A program made the translations under genes and the position numbers. From NCBI RefSeq assembly GCF_015751785.1, contig NZ_JADOTY010000001.1:558001-622000 (forward strand): a stretch of 64,000 nucleotides of DNA, read 5' to 3'. This document shows positions 48,629 to 56,545 of this stretch, one piece after another (within the stretch, counting starts at the first letter, position 1; every line of letters begins with the position of its first letter). The notes under the pieces are model-generated. The model saw only the letters and a program-made list of their open reading frames with translations. It was not told the DNA's origin and did not search any database. Origin of the DNA: Micromonospora vinacea (GTDB taxonomy: Bacteria > Actinomycetota > Actinomycetes > Mycobacteriales > Micromonosporaceae).

Positions 48629-49701
48629 CGCCCGCTCACCCGCCACGCCCCAACGCCCCGGGCGAGGCCGGCCAGCCCGCGCCCTCCGGCCGCAGCAACC
48701 AGCCCTCGCCGGCCCACGGCGCCGATCAGTGCACGCCTGCTCACGGCGCCTACCAACCGGCCGAGGGTCACCGGGTACGCGGCGGCCAGCCCGACGGCGG
48801 CCAACCCCACCGCGCCGGAGATCCGGGCGGCCCGCTTCAGGTGCCGCGCCTCGGGGCGGGGACCGTCACCGAGGAACGGCCGCACCTCGGAGCGCCCGAA
48901 ATAGACGTTGCGGCCACCGAGGCGGACCCCGAGCGCACCGGCCATCGCCGCCTCGCACTGCCCGGCGTTGGGGCTCGGGTGGTCGTTGCGGTCCCGCCGC
49001 CACACCTGCAAGGCGCGCTGGCGGTCCCCGTGCGCGACCGGCGCGACGGCGATGGTGAGCAGCCCGGTCAGTCGGGACGGCACGAGGTTGAGCGCGTCGT
49101 CCAGCCGAGCGGCCGGGGTGCCGAACCGCGCGTAGCGCGTCGACCGGTGGCCGACCATCGCGTCGAGGGTGTTCGCCGCGCGGTAGCCAAGCAGCCCGGG
49201 CAGCCCGGCGACCGCACCCCAGAGCAGCGGAGCGACCACAGCGTCGGAGGTGTTCTCCGCGACCGACTCGACTGTGGCACGGGCCAGTTCCGACTCGCCC
49301 AGCGTCGACGGGTCCCGTCCGCAGAGGTGACCGAGGCGTCGCCGGGCGGCGGGCAGGTCACCGTCGCGCAGCGTCCGACCCATCACTGTCGCCTCGTGTC
49401 GTAGCGTGCGGCCGCCCAGCACGGTCCACGTGCCGGCCGCGACGAGCACCGCCCGGGTCACCGGCCGGTGCCGGGTGGCGGCTGCGGCGACCGCACCGAG
49501 CAACACCGGCCCGCCGACGGCCAGGGCGGTGAACGCCGTACCCGCCGTTCGGTCCGGGCGGTAGAGGCGGCGCTCCAGCGCGCCCGCGGCCTGCCCGAAG
49601 CCGGCCACCGGGTGCCACCGGCTGGGGTCGCCGAGCACCCTGTCCAGCGCGTACCCGGCGAGCAGCCCCACCGCGTTCGCCATCGGCGCTGTCCGTCGCA
49701 C
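48625..49701 (-). CDS. cobD: Adenosylcobinamide-phosphate synthase (CobD/CbiB)
   Basis: 358 residues from the GTG at 49701, which has GGAGG 8 nt upstream; an ATG at 49683 and GTGs at 49707 and 49710 are alternatives. Integral membrane protein. Family motifs are [59 protein letters not shown] and [17 protein letters not shown]. It attaches the aminopropanol linker to cobyric acid, so it acts right after CobQ, encoded in the overlapping gene. Confidence 0.92.
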   Translation of the reverse strand: MRRTAPMANAVGLLAGYALDRVLGDPSRWHPVAGFGQAAGALERRLYRPDRTAGTAFTALAVGGPVLLGAVAAAATRHRPVTRAVLVAAGTWTVLGGRTLRHEATVMGRTLRDGDLPAARRRLGHLCGRDPSTLGESELARATVESVAENTSDAVVAPLLWGAVAGLPGLLGYRAANTLDAMVGHRSTRYARFGTPAARLDDALNLVPSRLTGLLTIAVAPVAHGDRQRALQVWRRDRNDHPSPNAGQCEAAMAGALGVRLGGRNVYFGRSEVRPFLGDGPRPEARHLKRAARISGAVGLAAVGLAAAYPVTLGRLVGAVSRRALIGAVGRRGLVAAAGGRGLAGLARGVGAWRVSGR

Positions 49702-49867
49702 CCGCACCACCTCCGGCCGGCCAGCCTAGACGAGCACCCCGTGAACCAACCCGACCCACGGTCCCGCACCGGCGACGAGAACCCCTGGAGCGAAGAGGCA
49801 GGCCAGCCCCGCTGACGCCCGTCACGCGGGGTGACAGCGCTGATCACGCCGCCACCCCGCCCCCGTC

Positions 49868-49942
49868 GTGCCGCATGTGCCGCACCGCTCCGCACCATGC
49901 TGTGCCGCACCGCGCCGTGTGGTGCCGCGTGGTGCCATGTGG
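49868..49942. repeat. Low-complexity GTGCCGC-type repeat tract
   Basis: In the 295-bp gap between ssb and cobD, the sequence GTGCCGC and close variants (GTGCCGCA, GTGCCGCG, GTGCCATG) recur about seven times within 75 bp. The tract has no plausible gene. The gap otherwise should hold the cobD promoter on the minus strand. Confidence 0.5.
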
Positions 49943-49996
49943 CCGAACCTCAGCCAGCTCGGCCGCCGCCCAACCCGCGACGGCCGAGCCGACCAG

Positions 49997-50758
49997 TCAG
50001 GCTGGCTGCGGGATCCGGCCCCGACCACGCCGCCCTCGACCGGGCTGCGCCGGCTCCGGTTGCCCCTCGTCGGGCACCGGCCCCAACTCGATGTCCAGCT
50101 CACCGTCGGCGTGGTCGTCGTCCGCCTCGGGCGGAGATGCCAACTCGTCGTCGAGGCCCGACGGGAGGTTGCCCTGCCCGACCTGTCCGCCACTCGGGGT
50201 GCTGTCGTCGTCCTCTCCGACGGTGGCGAACGGGCTGGTTACCAGCTCCGCGTAGTCGGGCAGCTCGAAGTCGTCGTCCAGCGGACGGTCGTCGGGCAGC
50301 ACGGGTGCCTGCCCGGCCGGCACCGGCTCGGTGGGCTCGCCGTGCACCCGGCTCTCGGCCTCCGTGTCCTCCACGGTGCTTGTCGTCATGCTCGGCCGGT
50401 TGCGCAGGAACCGGGCCCGGCCCCGGGACAGGTCGTGGCCGACGGCGACCGCCTCCAACTCGTAGAGCGTGCGGTGGTTGCCGGCGTCGTCGGTCCAGTC
50501 GCGGGTGTAGAGCCGCCCGCAGACCACCACCGGATCGCCGACCATGACGGAGGCCGCGACCCCCTCGGCGAGCTTGCGCCAGCAGTTGACGCGGACGCGG
50601 AGCGAATTGCCGTCGACCCACCGGCCGCTGTCCCGGTCGAGTCGGCGGGCGGTGGAGGCGACCTTGAAGTTGGCCACCAGGGTGTTGCTCTGGGTCGTAC
50701 GCCGCCACTCGGGCGTAGTCAGCACATTGCCGACGATTGTCACGTAAGTGTCGAACAT
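49997..50758 (-). CDS. ssb: Single-stranded DNA-binding protein, no canonical acidic tip
   Basis: 253 residues from the ATG at 50758, with GGAGGG upstream. The N-terminal OB fold is clear: FDTYVTIVGNVLTTPEWRRT, VANFKVASTARRLD, RVRVNCWRKLAEGVAASV and GDPVVVCGRLYTRDW. The C-terminal 140 residues are disordered and acidic but end in GRGRRGRGRIPQPA, not the DDDIPF-type tip that recruits partner proteins. It is therefore likely an accessory SSB paralogue rather than the replicative one. Short GC-rich upstream region before the leader ORF of the RaiA gene. Confidence 0.87.
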   Translation of the reverse strand: MFDTYVTIVGNVLTTPEWRRTTQSNTLVANFKVASTARRLDRDSGRWVDGNSLRVRVNCWRKLAEGVAASVMVGDPVVVCGRLYTRDWTDDAGNHRTLYELEAVAVGHDLSRGRARFLRNRPSMTTSTVEDTEAESRVHGEPTEPVPAGQAPVLPDDRPLDDDFELPDYAELVTSPFATVGEDDDSTPSGGQVGQGNLPSGLDDELASPPEADDDHADGELDIELGPVPDEGQPEPAQPGRGRRGRGRIPQPA

Positions 50759-51015
50759 CGTCCCTCCAGGGGGATCGGGGCCTGCCAGCGCGAGTCGACT
50801 CGACACCGAGCATCGACACTGAGGGCACCCGTTGCGAGCGCCCATTCCCCGCCTGTGGATGACGGACCCACCTGTGGACAACGCCCTGATCACGCCCGGA
50901 TGTGGTACGCCCGACCCGGCCGACCCGCCGTCCACGGTTTCCCGGGCCGCCCGAACTGGGTAAGGACTTGATCAAGGCACCACCGACAGCTCCACGTCGA
51001 CGAGAGGTCAGCGCC

Positions 51016-51066
51016 ATGATGATCACTACCATCGGCTCCGCGAACGCTTCCGAGGCGCAGCGATGA
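51016..51066 (+). CDS. Putative 16-residue leader peptide
   Basis: The ORF MMITTIGSANASEAQR begins at 51016 with AGAGG 8 nt upstream and ends in a TGA at 51064-51066 that overlaps the ATG of the RaiA-type gene (ATGA). The spacing, ribosome site and exact stop-start overlap suggest real translation and coupling. The peptide has no known relative that I can name. It could be a simple coupling device or a regulatory leader. Conservation has not been tested. Confidence 0.45.
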   Translation: MMITTIGSANASEAQR

Positions 51067-51482
51067 GCGCCGTGGCCAACCCGGCGACCGTGGCCGAGTG
51101 CCTGCGGGTGGGTGCCGGGTTCTCGCAGGGCGACCGCAACTGGATCGCCGAGCAGTTCGGCACCCTCGACGCCCGGCTGGCCAGCTTCCACGCCGACGCC
51201 ACCGAGCTGGAGGTGTCGGTGAAGGACCGGGAGGCGCGTGGGCAGAAGGTCACCCTGGAGTGCTGGATCGCCGGCCGGCAGAAGATCGTCACCACCTCCG
51301 CCGAGGAGGACCTGCACGCCGCCCTCAACGACGTCCGTGACGACCTGCGGCGCCGGCTCAACGACGCCAAGACCCGCCAGGAGCCCCGGCACAACAAGCA
51401 CCTGCGCGACCTCCCCCAGCCGCAGACCGAGGCCGACGAGTCCGAGGACCCGGCCCTCCGCGCCGACGCGGAAACGGCCTGA
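51063..51482 (+). CDS. HPF/RaiA family ribosome-associated protein
   Basis: 139 residues. The S30AE-type domain is visible: SQGDRNWIAEQFGTLDARLA helix, VSVKDREARGQKVTLECWIA strands and TTSAEEDLHAALNDVRDDLR helix, then a basic NDAKTRQEPRHNKHLRDLP. It lacks the C-terminal dimerisation domain of long HPF. Such proteins bind the 30S subunit and store idle ribosomes. The ATG at 51063 overlaps the stop of an upstream leader ORF and has no strong site of its own, so coupling to the leader is likely. Confidence 0.82.
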   Translation: MSAVANPATVAECLRVGAGFSQGDRNWIAEQFGTLDARLASFHADATELEVSVKDREARGQKVTLECWIAGRQKIVTTSAEEDLHAALNDVRDDLRRRLNDAKTRQEPRHNKHLRDLPQPQTEADESEDPALRADAETA

Positions 51483-51494
51483 CCCACGCCCCAC

Positions 51495-51574
51495 CCCCGC
51501 GATCTTGCACTTTCGGCTCCCGAACAGCGGCTATCGCCCCTTTTTGTCGGGACAGAAAGTGCAAGATCGCGGGG
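51495..51574. repeat. 80-bp palindromic element with 20-bp perfect arms
   Basis: Perfect inverted arms at 51495-51514 and 51555-51574 (left arm CCCCGCGATCTTGCACTTTC) enclose 40 bp that contain a second dyad (TCCCGA...TCGGGA) and a T5 run on the plus strand. It sits 12 nt after the RaiA gene and can act as terminator. The shape also fits a dispersed REP/MITE-type element of Micromonosporaceae; only one copy is in this window. Confidence 0.7.
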
Positions 51575-51644
51575 CGAGTGGCGTCAACTGAACCAGCGAG
51601 GCTTGGGCTACCGCTCGGTAGGGCGGCGGCGTAGCGTCGCGTTC

Positions 51645-52745
51645 GTGGAACCGGACGTGTTGGGGCCGCCGTACGAGCGGCAGACGATCGACCTGGGCAC
51701 CGACGACGAAGGACCCGTTGTCGCGACTCTGGTCCGGCGGCGGGCCGAGCGCCCCACCGGGCGGGCCGTGCTCTACGTGCACGGCTTCGTCGACTACTTC
51801 TTCCAGACCCATCTGGCCGACTTCTTCGCCGAGCGAGGTTGGGACTTCTACGCACTCGACCTGCGCAAATACGGTCGCAGTCTGCTCCCGGGCCAGACCC
51901 CGAACTTCTGCCACGACATCAGCGACTACTTCGCCGAGCTGGACGCCGCCGCCGAGATCATCCGCAAGGACGACGGGCACGACACCCTGCTGACGATGGG
52001 CCACTCCACCGGCGGCCTGATCATCTCGCTCTGGGCGGACGCCCGCCGCGACACCGGCACCATCGACGGCCTGGTGCTCAACAGCCCTTTCTTCGACCTG
52101 AACGCCCCCTGGGCGGTCCGCCGACCCCTCGCGGCCGCCGCGTCCCGGCTGGGCCGCAGGGCGCCGCACCGCATCCTCCCGTTCGGGCTGGGCACTGTGT
52201 ACGGCGAGAGCATCCACTCCGACCACCGCGGCGAGTGGACCTACGACCTGGCGTGGAAGCCGCTGGCCGGGTTCCCGGTCCGGGCCGGCTGGCTGAACGC
52301 GATCCGCACCGGGCAACGCCGGCTCCGCGCCGGCCTGGACATCCAGGTGCCGGTGCTGCTGGCCTGCTCGACCCGGTCCTTCCGGGGCACCAAGTGGCAC
52401 GACAACGCGACACTGGCCGACGCCGTGCTGGACGTGGAGCACATGGTCCGCTACGCGCCCCGCCTCGGCCGCCACGTCACACTGGCCCGCTTCGACGGCG
52501 GGCTGCACGACCTCACCCTCTCCGGCCCCGCCGTACGGAAGAAGGTCTTCGACGAGGTGGGCCGCTGGGCCGAGGCGTTCCTCGCCGCCGGCCCCACCGC
52601 CCCGGCCGACGCCACACCGGCCGACGCCGCACGCTCAGACGCGCCCCCAGTGGATGCCGCACTGACCGACGCGGGCCCAGCTGACGCCGCGCCGACCACC
52701 GCGCAGACGGCCGACGCGACGGAGGCGGCGACGCCCGGCCGCTGA
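51645..52745 (+). CDS. Alpha/beta hydrolase (serine aminopeptidase S33-like)
   Basis: 366 residues from the GTG at 51645; a TTG start at 51603 is possible and neither has a strong ribosome site. The fold is shown by VLYVHGFVDYFFQTHLADFF, FYALDLRKYGRS and the nucleophile elbow MGHSTGGLIISLWA; the acid and histidine are probably in the FDGGLHDLTLS region. It resembles monoglyceride lipase-like S33 enzymes. The last 45 residues are an ADA-rich degenerate repeat tail (DATPADAARSDAPPVDAAL) with no counterpart in the catalytic core. Confidence 0.83.
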   Translation: MEPDVLGPPYERQTIDLGTDDEGPVVATLVRRRAERPTGRAVLYVHGFVDYFFQTHLADFFAERGWDFYALDLRKYGRSLLPGQTPNFCHDISDYFAELDAAAEIIRKDDGHDTLLTMGHSTGGLIISLWADARRDTGTIDGLVLNSPFFDLNAPWAVRRPLAAAASRLGRRAPHRILPFGLGTVYGESIHSDHRGEWTYDLAWKPLAGFPVRAGWLNAIRTGQRRLRAGLDIQVPVLLACSTRSFRGTKWHDNATLADAVLDVEHMVRYAPRLGRHVTLARFDGGLHDLTLSGPAVRKKVFDEVGRWAEAFLAAGPTAPADATPADAARSDAPPVDAALTDAGPADAAPTTAQTADATEAATPGR

Positions 52746-52764
52746 CCAGGCCGGATAGCGGGGC

Positions 52765-53517
52765 TCAGACGTCACCGGGCGTCGCCGGCAGGACGGCACG
52801 GATCCGGTCGAAGGTCGCCACCGGGTGCTCGCCGACGCCGGGCAGGACCAGGCCCAGGCAGTACGGGGAGATCGCACCGGTGGCGGCTGCCTGAACGATG
52901 AAGACCGGCGCGCCGACGTACCCCGGCGGCAGCTCCGTGGTGACCACCACGGCGTCCCCGTCGCGGACCACCCGCTCGATCGCGACCTCCAGCGGCCGCG
53001 ACCCGTCCTCGCGTACCCCAAGGGCCAGCACGAAAGCGGAACTGGCGTCGGCGCCGAGGCGGGCGACCACCTCGGGCCCGGCGGCGACCTCCGCCGGCAC
53101 CGGCTGGACGCGCCACCGCCAGCCGCCGTCGCCGGCATACCGGTGCAGGCCAGCGGTCGGCAACACCGCTACCCCGTCGCCCGGGAAGCGGGCCCAGCCG
53201 GGCACGATCTCGGCCTCGGCAATGACGGCCGGGGCCACCCCCGCCGGCTCGGTGACACTCGACCGCAGGCCCAGCTCACCCCCCGAACCGACCACCAGGT
53301 CGGCCGCCGTCAACAACGACTCCCCCACCGGGTCGTCGCCGCCTTGGAAGAAGAACGCGGTACCGAAGTCGCCCGAGGACCGGTACGGCAGGATGGCGCG
53401 ACCGACGACCTGGCACAGCTCGTAGGCGACGTCGCTCTCGGCATCGGAATCCAGCAACACCAGCCAAAGGTACGGTCCACGGCCAGGCCGGTCCGCGGTA
53501 ACCCGGATGCCCGCCAC
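52765..53517 (-). CDS. Hypothetical protein
   Basis: About 250 residues if it starts at the GTG at 53517; the frame stays open to 53613 but that part runs toward the tRNA gene. Mixed alpha/beta character: GPYLWLVLLDSDAESDVAYE, YRSSGDFGTAFFFQGGDDP, VGAPVFIVQAA and LGLVLPGVGEHPVATFDRI. No signal peptide, membrane helix or recognised catalytic motif. The GAPVF block faintly recalls the serine motif of trypsin-like proteases but has no serine. I do not recognise the family. Confidence 0.65.
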   Translation of the reverse strand: MAGIRVTADRPGRGPYLWLVLLDSDAESDVAYELCQVVGRAILPYRSSGDFGTAFFFQGGDDPVGESLLTAADLVVGSGGELGLRSSVTEPAGVAPAVIAEAEIVPGWARFPGDGVAVLPTAGLHRYAGDGGWRWRVQPVPAEVAAGPEVVARLGADASSAFVLALGVREDGSRPLEVAIERVVRDGDAVVVTTELPPGYVGAPVFIVQAAATGAISPYCLGLVLPGVGEHPVATFDRIRAVLPATPGDV

Positions 53518-53620
53518 GAGGCGAACGTGAGACCCTGCTCGGCAACGTGTACGCGGGCACCCTTTTCGCCGTCGGGCAGTAGGACGGCGGTACCCTCTGG
53601 GCGCGACATCCACGCCACAC

Positions 53621-53693
53621 GCGCCCGTAGCTCAGCGGATAGAGCAGGGGACTTCTAATCCCAAGGCCGCAGGTTCGAATCCTGCCGGGCGCA
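53621..53693 (+). tRNA. tRNA-Arg (anticodon TCT)
   Basis: A 73-nt cloverleaf: acceptor GCGCCCG pairs with CGGGCGC, D arm GCTC..GAGC, anticodon loop CTTCTAA with anticodon TCT at 53654-53656, and T arm GCAGG-TTCGAAT-CCTGC. The 3' CCA is not encoded. It decodes AGA, rare in this GC-rich genome. Its 3' 42 nt recur at 57020-57061, marking it as the attachment site of an integrated element. Confidence 0.95.
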
Positions 53694-53719
53694 CCCCCAC
53701 CGCCGCAGGTCAACGGCTT
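53652..53719 (+). repeat. Left attachment repeat (attL) within tRNA-Arg
   Basis: From the anticodon loop to the tRNA 3' end (53652-53693) this is identical to 57020-57061; the match continues for 26 nt beyond the tRNA with two mismatches. Tyrosine integrases of actinomycete elements typically use such a tRNA 3'-end core. Confidence 0.85.
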
Positions 53720-53775
53720 CCACTTCCGGTCGAGACGATCACCACGGCCCTCCATACAGCCGTTCGACAGCCAAG

Positions 53776-54360
53776 TCAGCCGAAGAGGTACTTTGCGGCC
53801 TCGTCCACGGCGGCCCGCTCGATCTCGGGTAGGACGTGGGCGTAGGTGTTCATGGTCAGCCCGATCTGGCTGTGACCGAGCACTTTCATCACGGTCCGGG
53901 GCGAGGCACCGGAGACGAGCAGGAATGTGGCGCACGCGTGCCGCAGGTCGTGCAGCCGCAGCCAGTCGAGTCCGGCCGCCGCCCGGATCTTGTGCCACGT
54001 CCGGTCGATGTGGTCCGGGTCCATCGGCGTACCGACCTTGGACGGGAAGACCAGGCCGTGATCCTGCCACCGCTCCCCCACCGCCAACCTGTCGGCGGCT
54101 TGCTGCCGACGGTGCGCGCGAAACAGGGCGAGAGTTTGCGCCGGCACCGGAAGCGTCCGCCGAGACCGCTCCGTCTTCGGCGCAACGATCTGAAGGCTGC
54201 CCTCTGCCCGCTGGACGGTTTGCCGAACGGTCAGGGTGCCGGCGTCAAAGGCGAGGAAGCCTTCTGCGGCTTCTACCCAGTGGCAGAGCACACCGTAATG
54301 ATCAAAGGTCAACCGACGGCAATCTAGGACCCGATGGGTAAAGACGCGGTTCTCTTTCAT
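53776..54360 (-). pseudogene. Truncated tyrosine recombinase (integrase)
   Basis: 194 residues, about half the usual length. The C-terminal catalytic core is present: KTERSRRTLPVP (lysine), LRLHDLRHACATFLLVSGAS (HxxR box), VLGHSQIGLTMNTYAHV (second His and the nucleophilic tyrosine). The N-terminal arm-binding and core-binding domains and the first catalytic arginine block (the usual GLRxGE) are missing; the first 40 residues do not fit the family. The gene ends 83 nt from the tRNA, the usual place for an integrase, so it is a decayed integrase of the element. Confidence 0.85.
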
Positions 54361-54464
54361 CGGGCCGTCAGCGACGACGAGGCTTCCGACGCGTCGCAGT
54401 ACGTTGATCAGGCCCCAACCTGGTTCGACTCCATGTGGTCAACCATCGCGCCCGACCACACGCC

Positions 54465-55163
54465 ATGAACGCGCGATACAGCGTCGCCCAAGTCCTTAGC
54501 GACACCGGGCCGCTCCTGCTCGACTTCGGCGGACCGGTCTGCAGCGTCTTCGCCACGCTGGCGGACTTCACCGTTGTGGCCGAGCTGCGCCGCGTCATAG
54601 ATGAGCAGGCTGTCGAGATTCCTGCCCACATCCGGGCCGTGGACGATCCGCTCGAAGTGCTCCGTTTCGTTGCGACAGTCGGCGAGCAATCGCTGGTCGA
54701 ACAGGTAGAGGATGCACTGTGCCGAGCCGAGCTAGCCGCGGTCGGCGGTGCCAGCCCGACACCTTATGCACGAGAGGTCATCGTCGCTGCCCACGAAACT
54801 CGCCGTCCAGTGGCCATCGTCAGCAACAACTCCGCTGCGGCCATCGCACGTTACCTTGCAGTCCATCGACTTTCCCGTTATGTCGTGGGAACCATCGGTA
54901 GGGCTCATGCTGCCCCGAGCCTCAAGAAGCCGAACCCTGCACCAGTCCTGCAGGCTGTCGTAGCGGTGGGCGCCGACCCCAGCGATTGCGTACTAGTGGG
55001 CGACTCCACCTCCGACATTAAAGGTGGACAGGCAGCCGGCGTACGAACGATCGGGTTCGCCAACAAGCCCGGAAAGCGTAGGCGGCTTCTTAGTGCAGGA
55101 GCCGACACCATTACGGAACGTTCGGAGTGGATGAGGAAGATTGCAACTGCATTGCATCAATAA
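54465..55163 (+). CDS. HAD superfamily hydrolase with altered motif I
   Basis: 232 residues from the ATG at 54465; an ATG at 54435 is in frame and neither has a clear ribosome site. HAD features are present: motif I LLLDFGGPVCSVF with nucleophile Asp19, motif II VAIVSNNSAAA, the lysine in SLKKPNPAPVL and motif IV CVLVGDSTSDIKGGQAAG. The second aspartate of motif I (usually DFDG) is glycine here, which removes the general acid/base of phosphatases. It may be inactive or do another reaction. Codon use is less GC-biased than in the surrounding core genes. Confidence 0.82.
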   Translation: MNARYSVAQVLSDTGPLLLDFGGPVCSVFATLADFTVVAELRRVIDEQAVEIPAHIRAVDDPLEVLRFVATVGEQSLVEQVEDALCRAELAAVGGASPTPYAREVIVAAHETRRPVAIVSNNSAAAIARYLAVHRLSRYVVGTIGRAHAAPSLKKPNPAPVLQAVVAVGADPSDCVLVGDSTSDIKGGQAAGVRTIGFANKPGKRRRLLSAGADTITERSEWMRKIATALHQ

Positions 55164-55185
55164 AAACGGACTTGAATGCCCAGAA

Positions 55186-55995
55186 TCAAAGGCCAGCAAC
55201 GCCGGGCTTTTGGGCAGCGAGGATCTCCTTGATTGCGCGAACTTTCCATACGATTCCCAGATCTGACTGCTCATTGATCCTGCCCGAATAAATCCCGAGA
55301 AGATTTGTCACAGGCCCGTCGAAGATTGCAGTTGACCTGTCGGCCATCGAGGTCATTCCACCGGCGCTGTAGGCAATGACGGGAGAGCCAGACTGCCCTG
55401 GACGCGTTCTCGCGTCGATCAAGAAGCGCGGCAGGTCATGGAAATCCACGTCCCTTTCGCTCGCGATGAATCCGCGCGTCCATATAGCGAACCTTCCACC
55501 ACCAGTTATGCCAAATGGAAAACCAACGATGCTTACCCCGTCGGACGGGCCGACCATTATTTCGGGCGCCCCGCCCAAGAGGTCGTAGGGGCGCAGCTCC
55601 GTCCCAGCGGAGTTGGCAAGTGGAACTGCGACGACATCTACAAGCCGCCCGTGTGTCGGATGTTCAAGCCAAAGCGCGCGGTCTTCCTCCACGTCAAGAA
55701 CGGTTTCGTATCGTTCTTCCCAGAAGAGCCGGCCTGGCATCGGCGGCAGAAGGTAAGACACTCGGAGTTTGTCCGGCACCGCACCGCTCCGGTGCCGAGG
55801 CTGACCGTCGATCGGGCTGCGGCCTGCGACGACGTGGTAGTTGGTTATCAAATATGGACGGTTGCCGTGTTCTACCACGAATCCCGTCCCTGTTCCAAGT
55901 ACTTCCCCGTTGGCCATGGCTTCGAGGAACAACGACTGGACGGACGGCTGAGAAATCACGGTGACAGCTTGCCGAATTGGGCTCTTGGTAATCAA
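55186..55995 (-). CDS. Trypsin-like serine protease domain protein
   Basis: 269 residues if started at a TTG at 55995; the start is uncertain and an ATG at 55917 would cut the first strand of the fold. The chymotrypsin-type triad is complete at normal spacing: His54 in YLITNYHVVAG, Asp120 in GRLVDVVAVPL and Ser202 in RTRPGQSGSPVIAYS. No signal peptide is seen, so it is probably cytoplasmic. GC content is clearly lower than in core genes. It is convergent with the HAD gene (22 bp apart) inside the tRNA-Arg element. Target unknown. Confidence 0.8.
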   Translation of the reverse strand: MITKSPIRQAVTVISQPSVQSLFLEAMANGEVLGTGTGFVVEHGNRPYLITNYHVVAGRSPIDGQPRHRSGAVPDKLRVSYLLPPMPGRLFWEERYETVLDVEEDRALWLEHPTHGRLVDVVAVPLANSAGTELRPYDLLGGAPEIMVGPSDGVSIVGFPFGITGGGRFAIWTRGFIASERDVDFHDLPRFLIDARTRPGQSGSPVIAYSAGGMTSMADRSTAIFDGPVTNLLGIYSGRINEQSDLGIVWKVRAIKEILAAQKPGVAGL

Positions 55996-56139
55996 GGCGG
56001 CCCGCAAGCGGGCCGCGCCGGCCGCGCTCGGCCTGCTGGCGGCGCAAGCGCCGGCATCGGCCGGCGCGCCGGCCGATTGCAGGTGCCCTAAGGACCGGAA
56101 CCGATGCCTCCGGCGGGGATCTTCGACAGAGATGGGGCC

Positions 56140-56268
56140 GCCCACCTCCACCGTGAGTCCGGGCGAAGCCGAACGGGCCTGCTCCCCGGTGTCAACACGG
56201 TGGATCGTTGTGTTGACACCGGGGAGCAGGCCCGTTCCACGATGTGCGGACTCACGGCGGAGATGGGC
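56140..56268. repeat. Large inverted repeat (two 59-nt arms)
   Basis: Arms 56140-56198 and 56210-56268 match at 50 of 59 positions. The inner 28 bp (56171-56198 with 56210-56237) pair perfectly across an 11-nt loop, and an outer 11-bp block (CCGTGAGTCCG) is also perfect. It lies between the protease gene (minus) and a small plus-strand gene. It could form a very stable hairpin or mark an inverted duplication. Confidence 0.8.
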
Positions 56269-56288
56269 TTGAGGCAGAGGAGCGGTAC

Positions 56289-56510
56289 GTGGCCGACGAG
56301 GTATTTCCGAGCGACCTTTCCGGCCACTTCTGGGCAACGCTGGAACACCGGCCTGAACTCGATCGATGGCGCTTCGAGATCATCGACTACCAGAACAACG
56401 TCCTGCTCAGTGGCTTGGCCTGTAGCGAGCGGCAGGCCGCAGCCATCGTCAACGCATGGGACCAGGTGATCGCAACGTCACCCGACGAAGAGGACCCCAG
56501 CATGGATTGA
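56289..56510 (+). CDS. Small hypothetical protein in the tRNA-Arg element
   Basis: 73 residues from the GTG at 56289, supported by AGAGGAG ending 6 nt upstream. The sequence has a compact alpha/beta look: FWATLEHRPELDRWRFEIID, then NNVLLSGLACSERQAAAIVN and an acidic tail SPDEEDPSMD. No known motif. The gene starts 20 nt after a large inverted repeat, which may affect its expression. Confidence 0.6.
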   Translation: MADEVFPSDLSGHFWATLEHRPELDRWRFEIIDYQNNVLLSGLACSERQAAAIVNAWDQVIATSPDEEDPSMD

Positions 56511-56545
56511 GTCGATGACCCGGAATGACGGGTGGCCTGCGATGG

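Noticed and set aside
52765..53517. Trypsin-like protease call for the hypothetical protein
   Set aside because: The GAPVF block is only loosely similar to the serine motif, the serine is absent and no His/Asp partners are evident.
53300..53760. Protein-coding continuation of the minus-strand frame across the tRNA gene
   Set aside because: The frame runs through the tRNA in antisense and reads as low-complexity text; it is a shadow of the tRNA.
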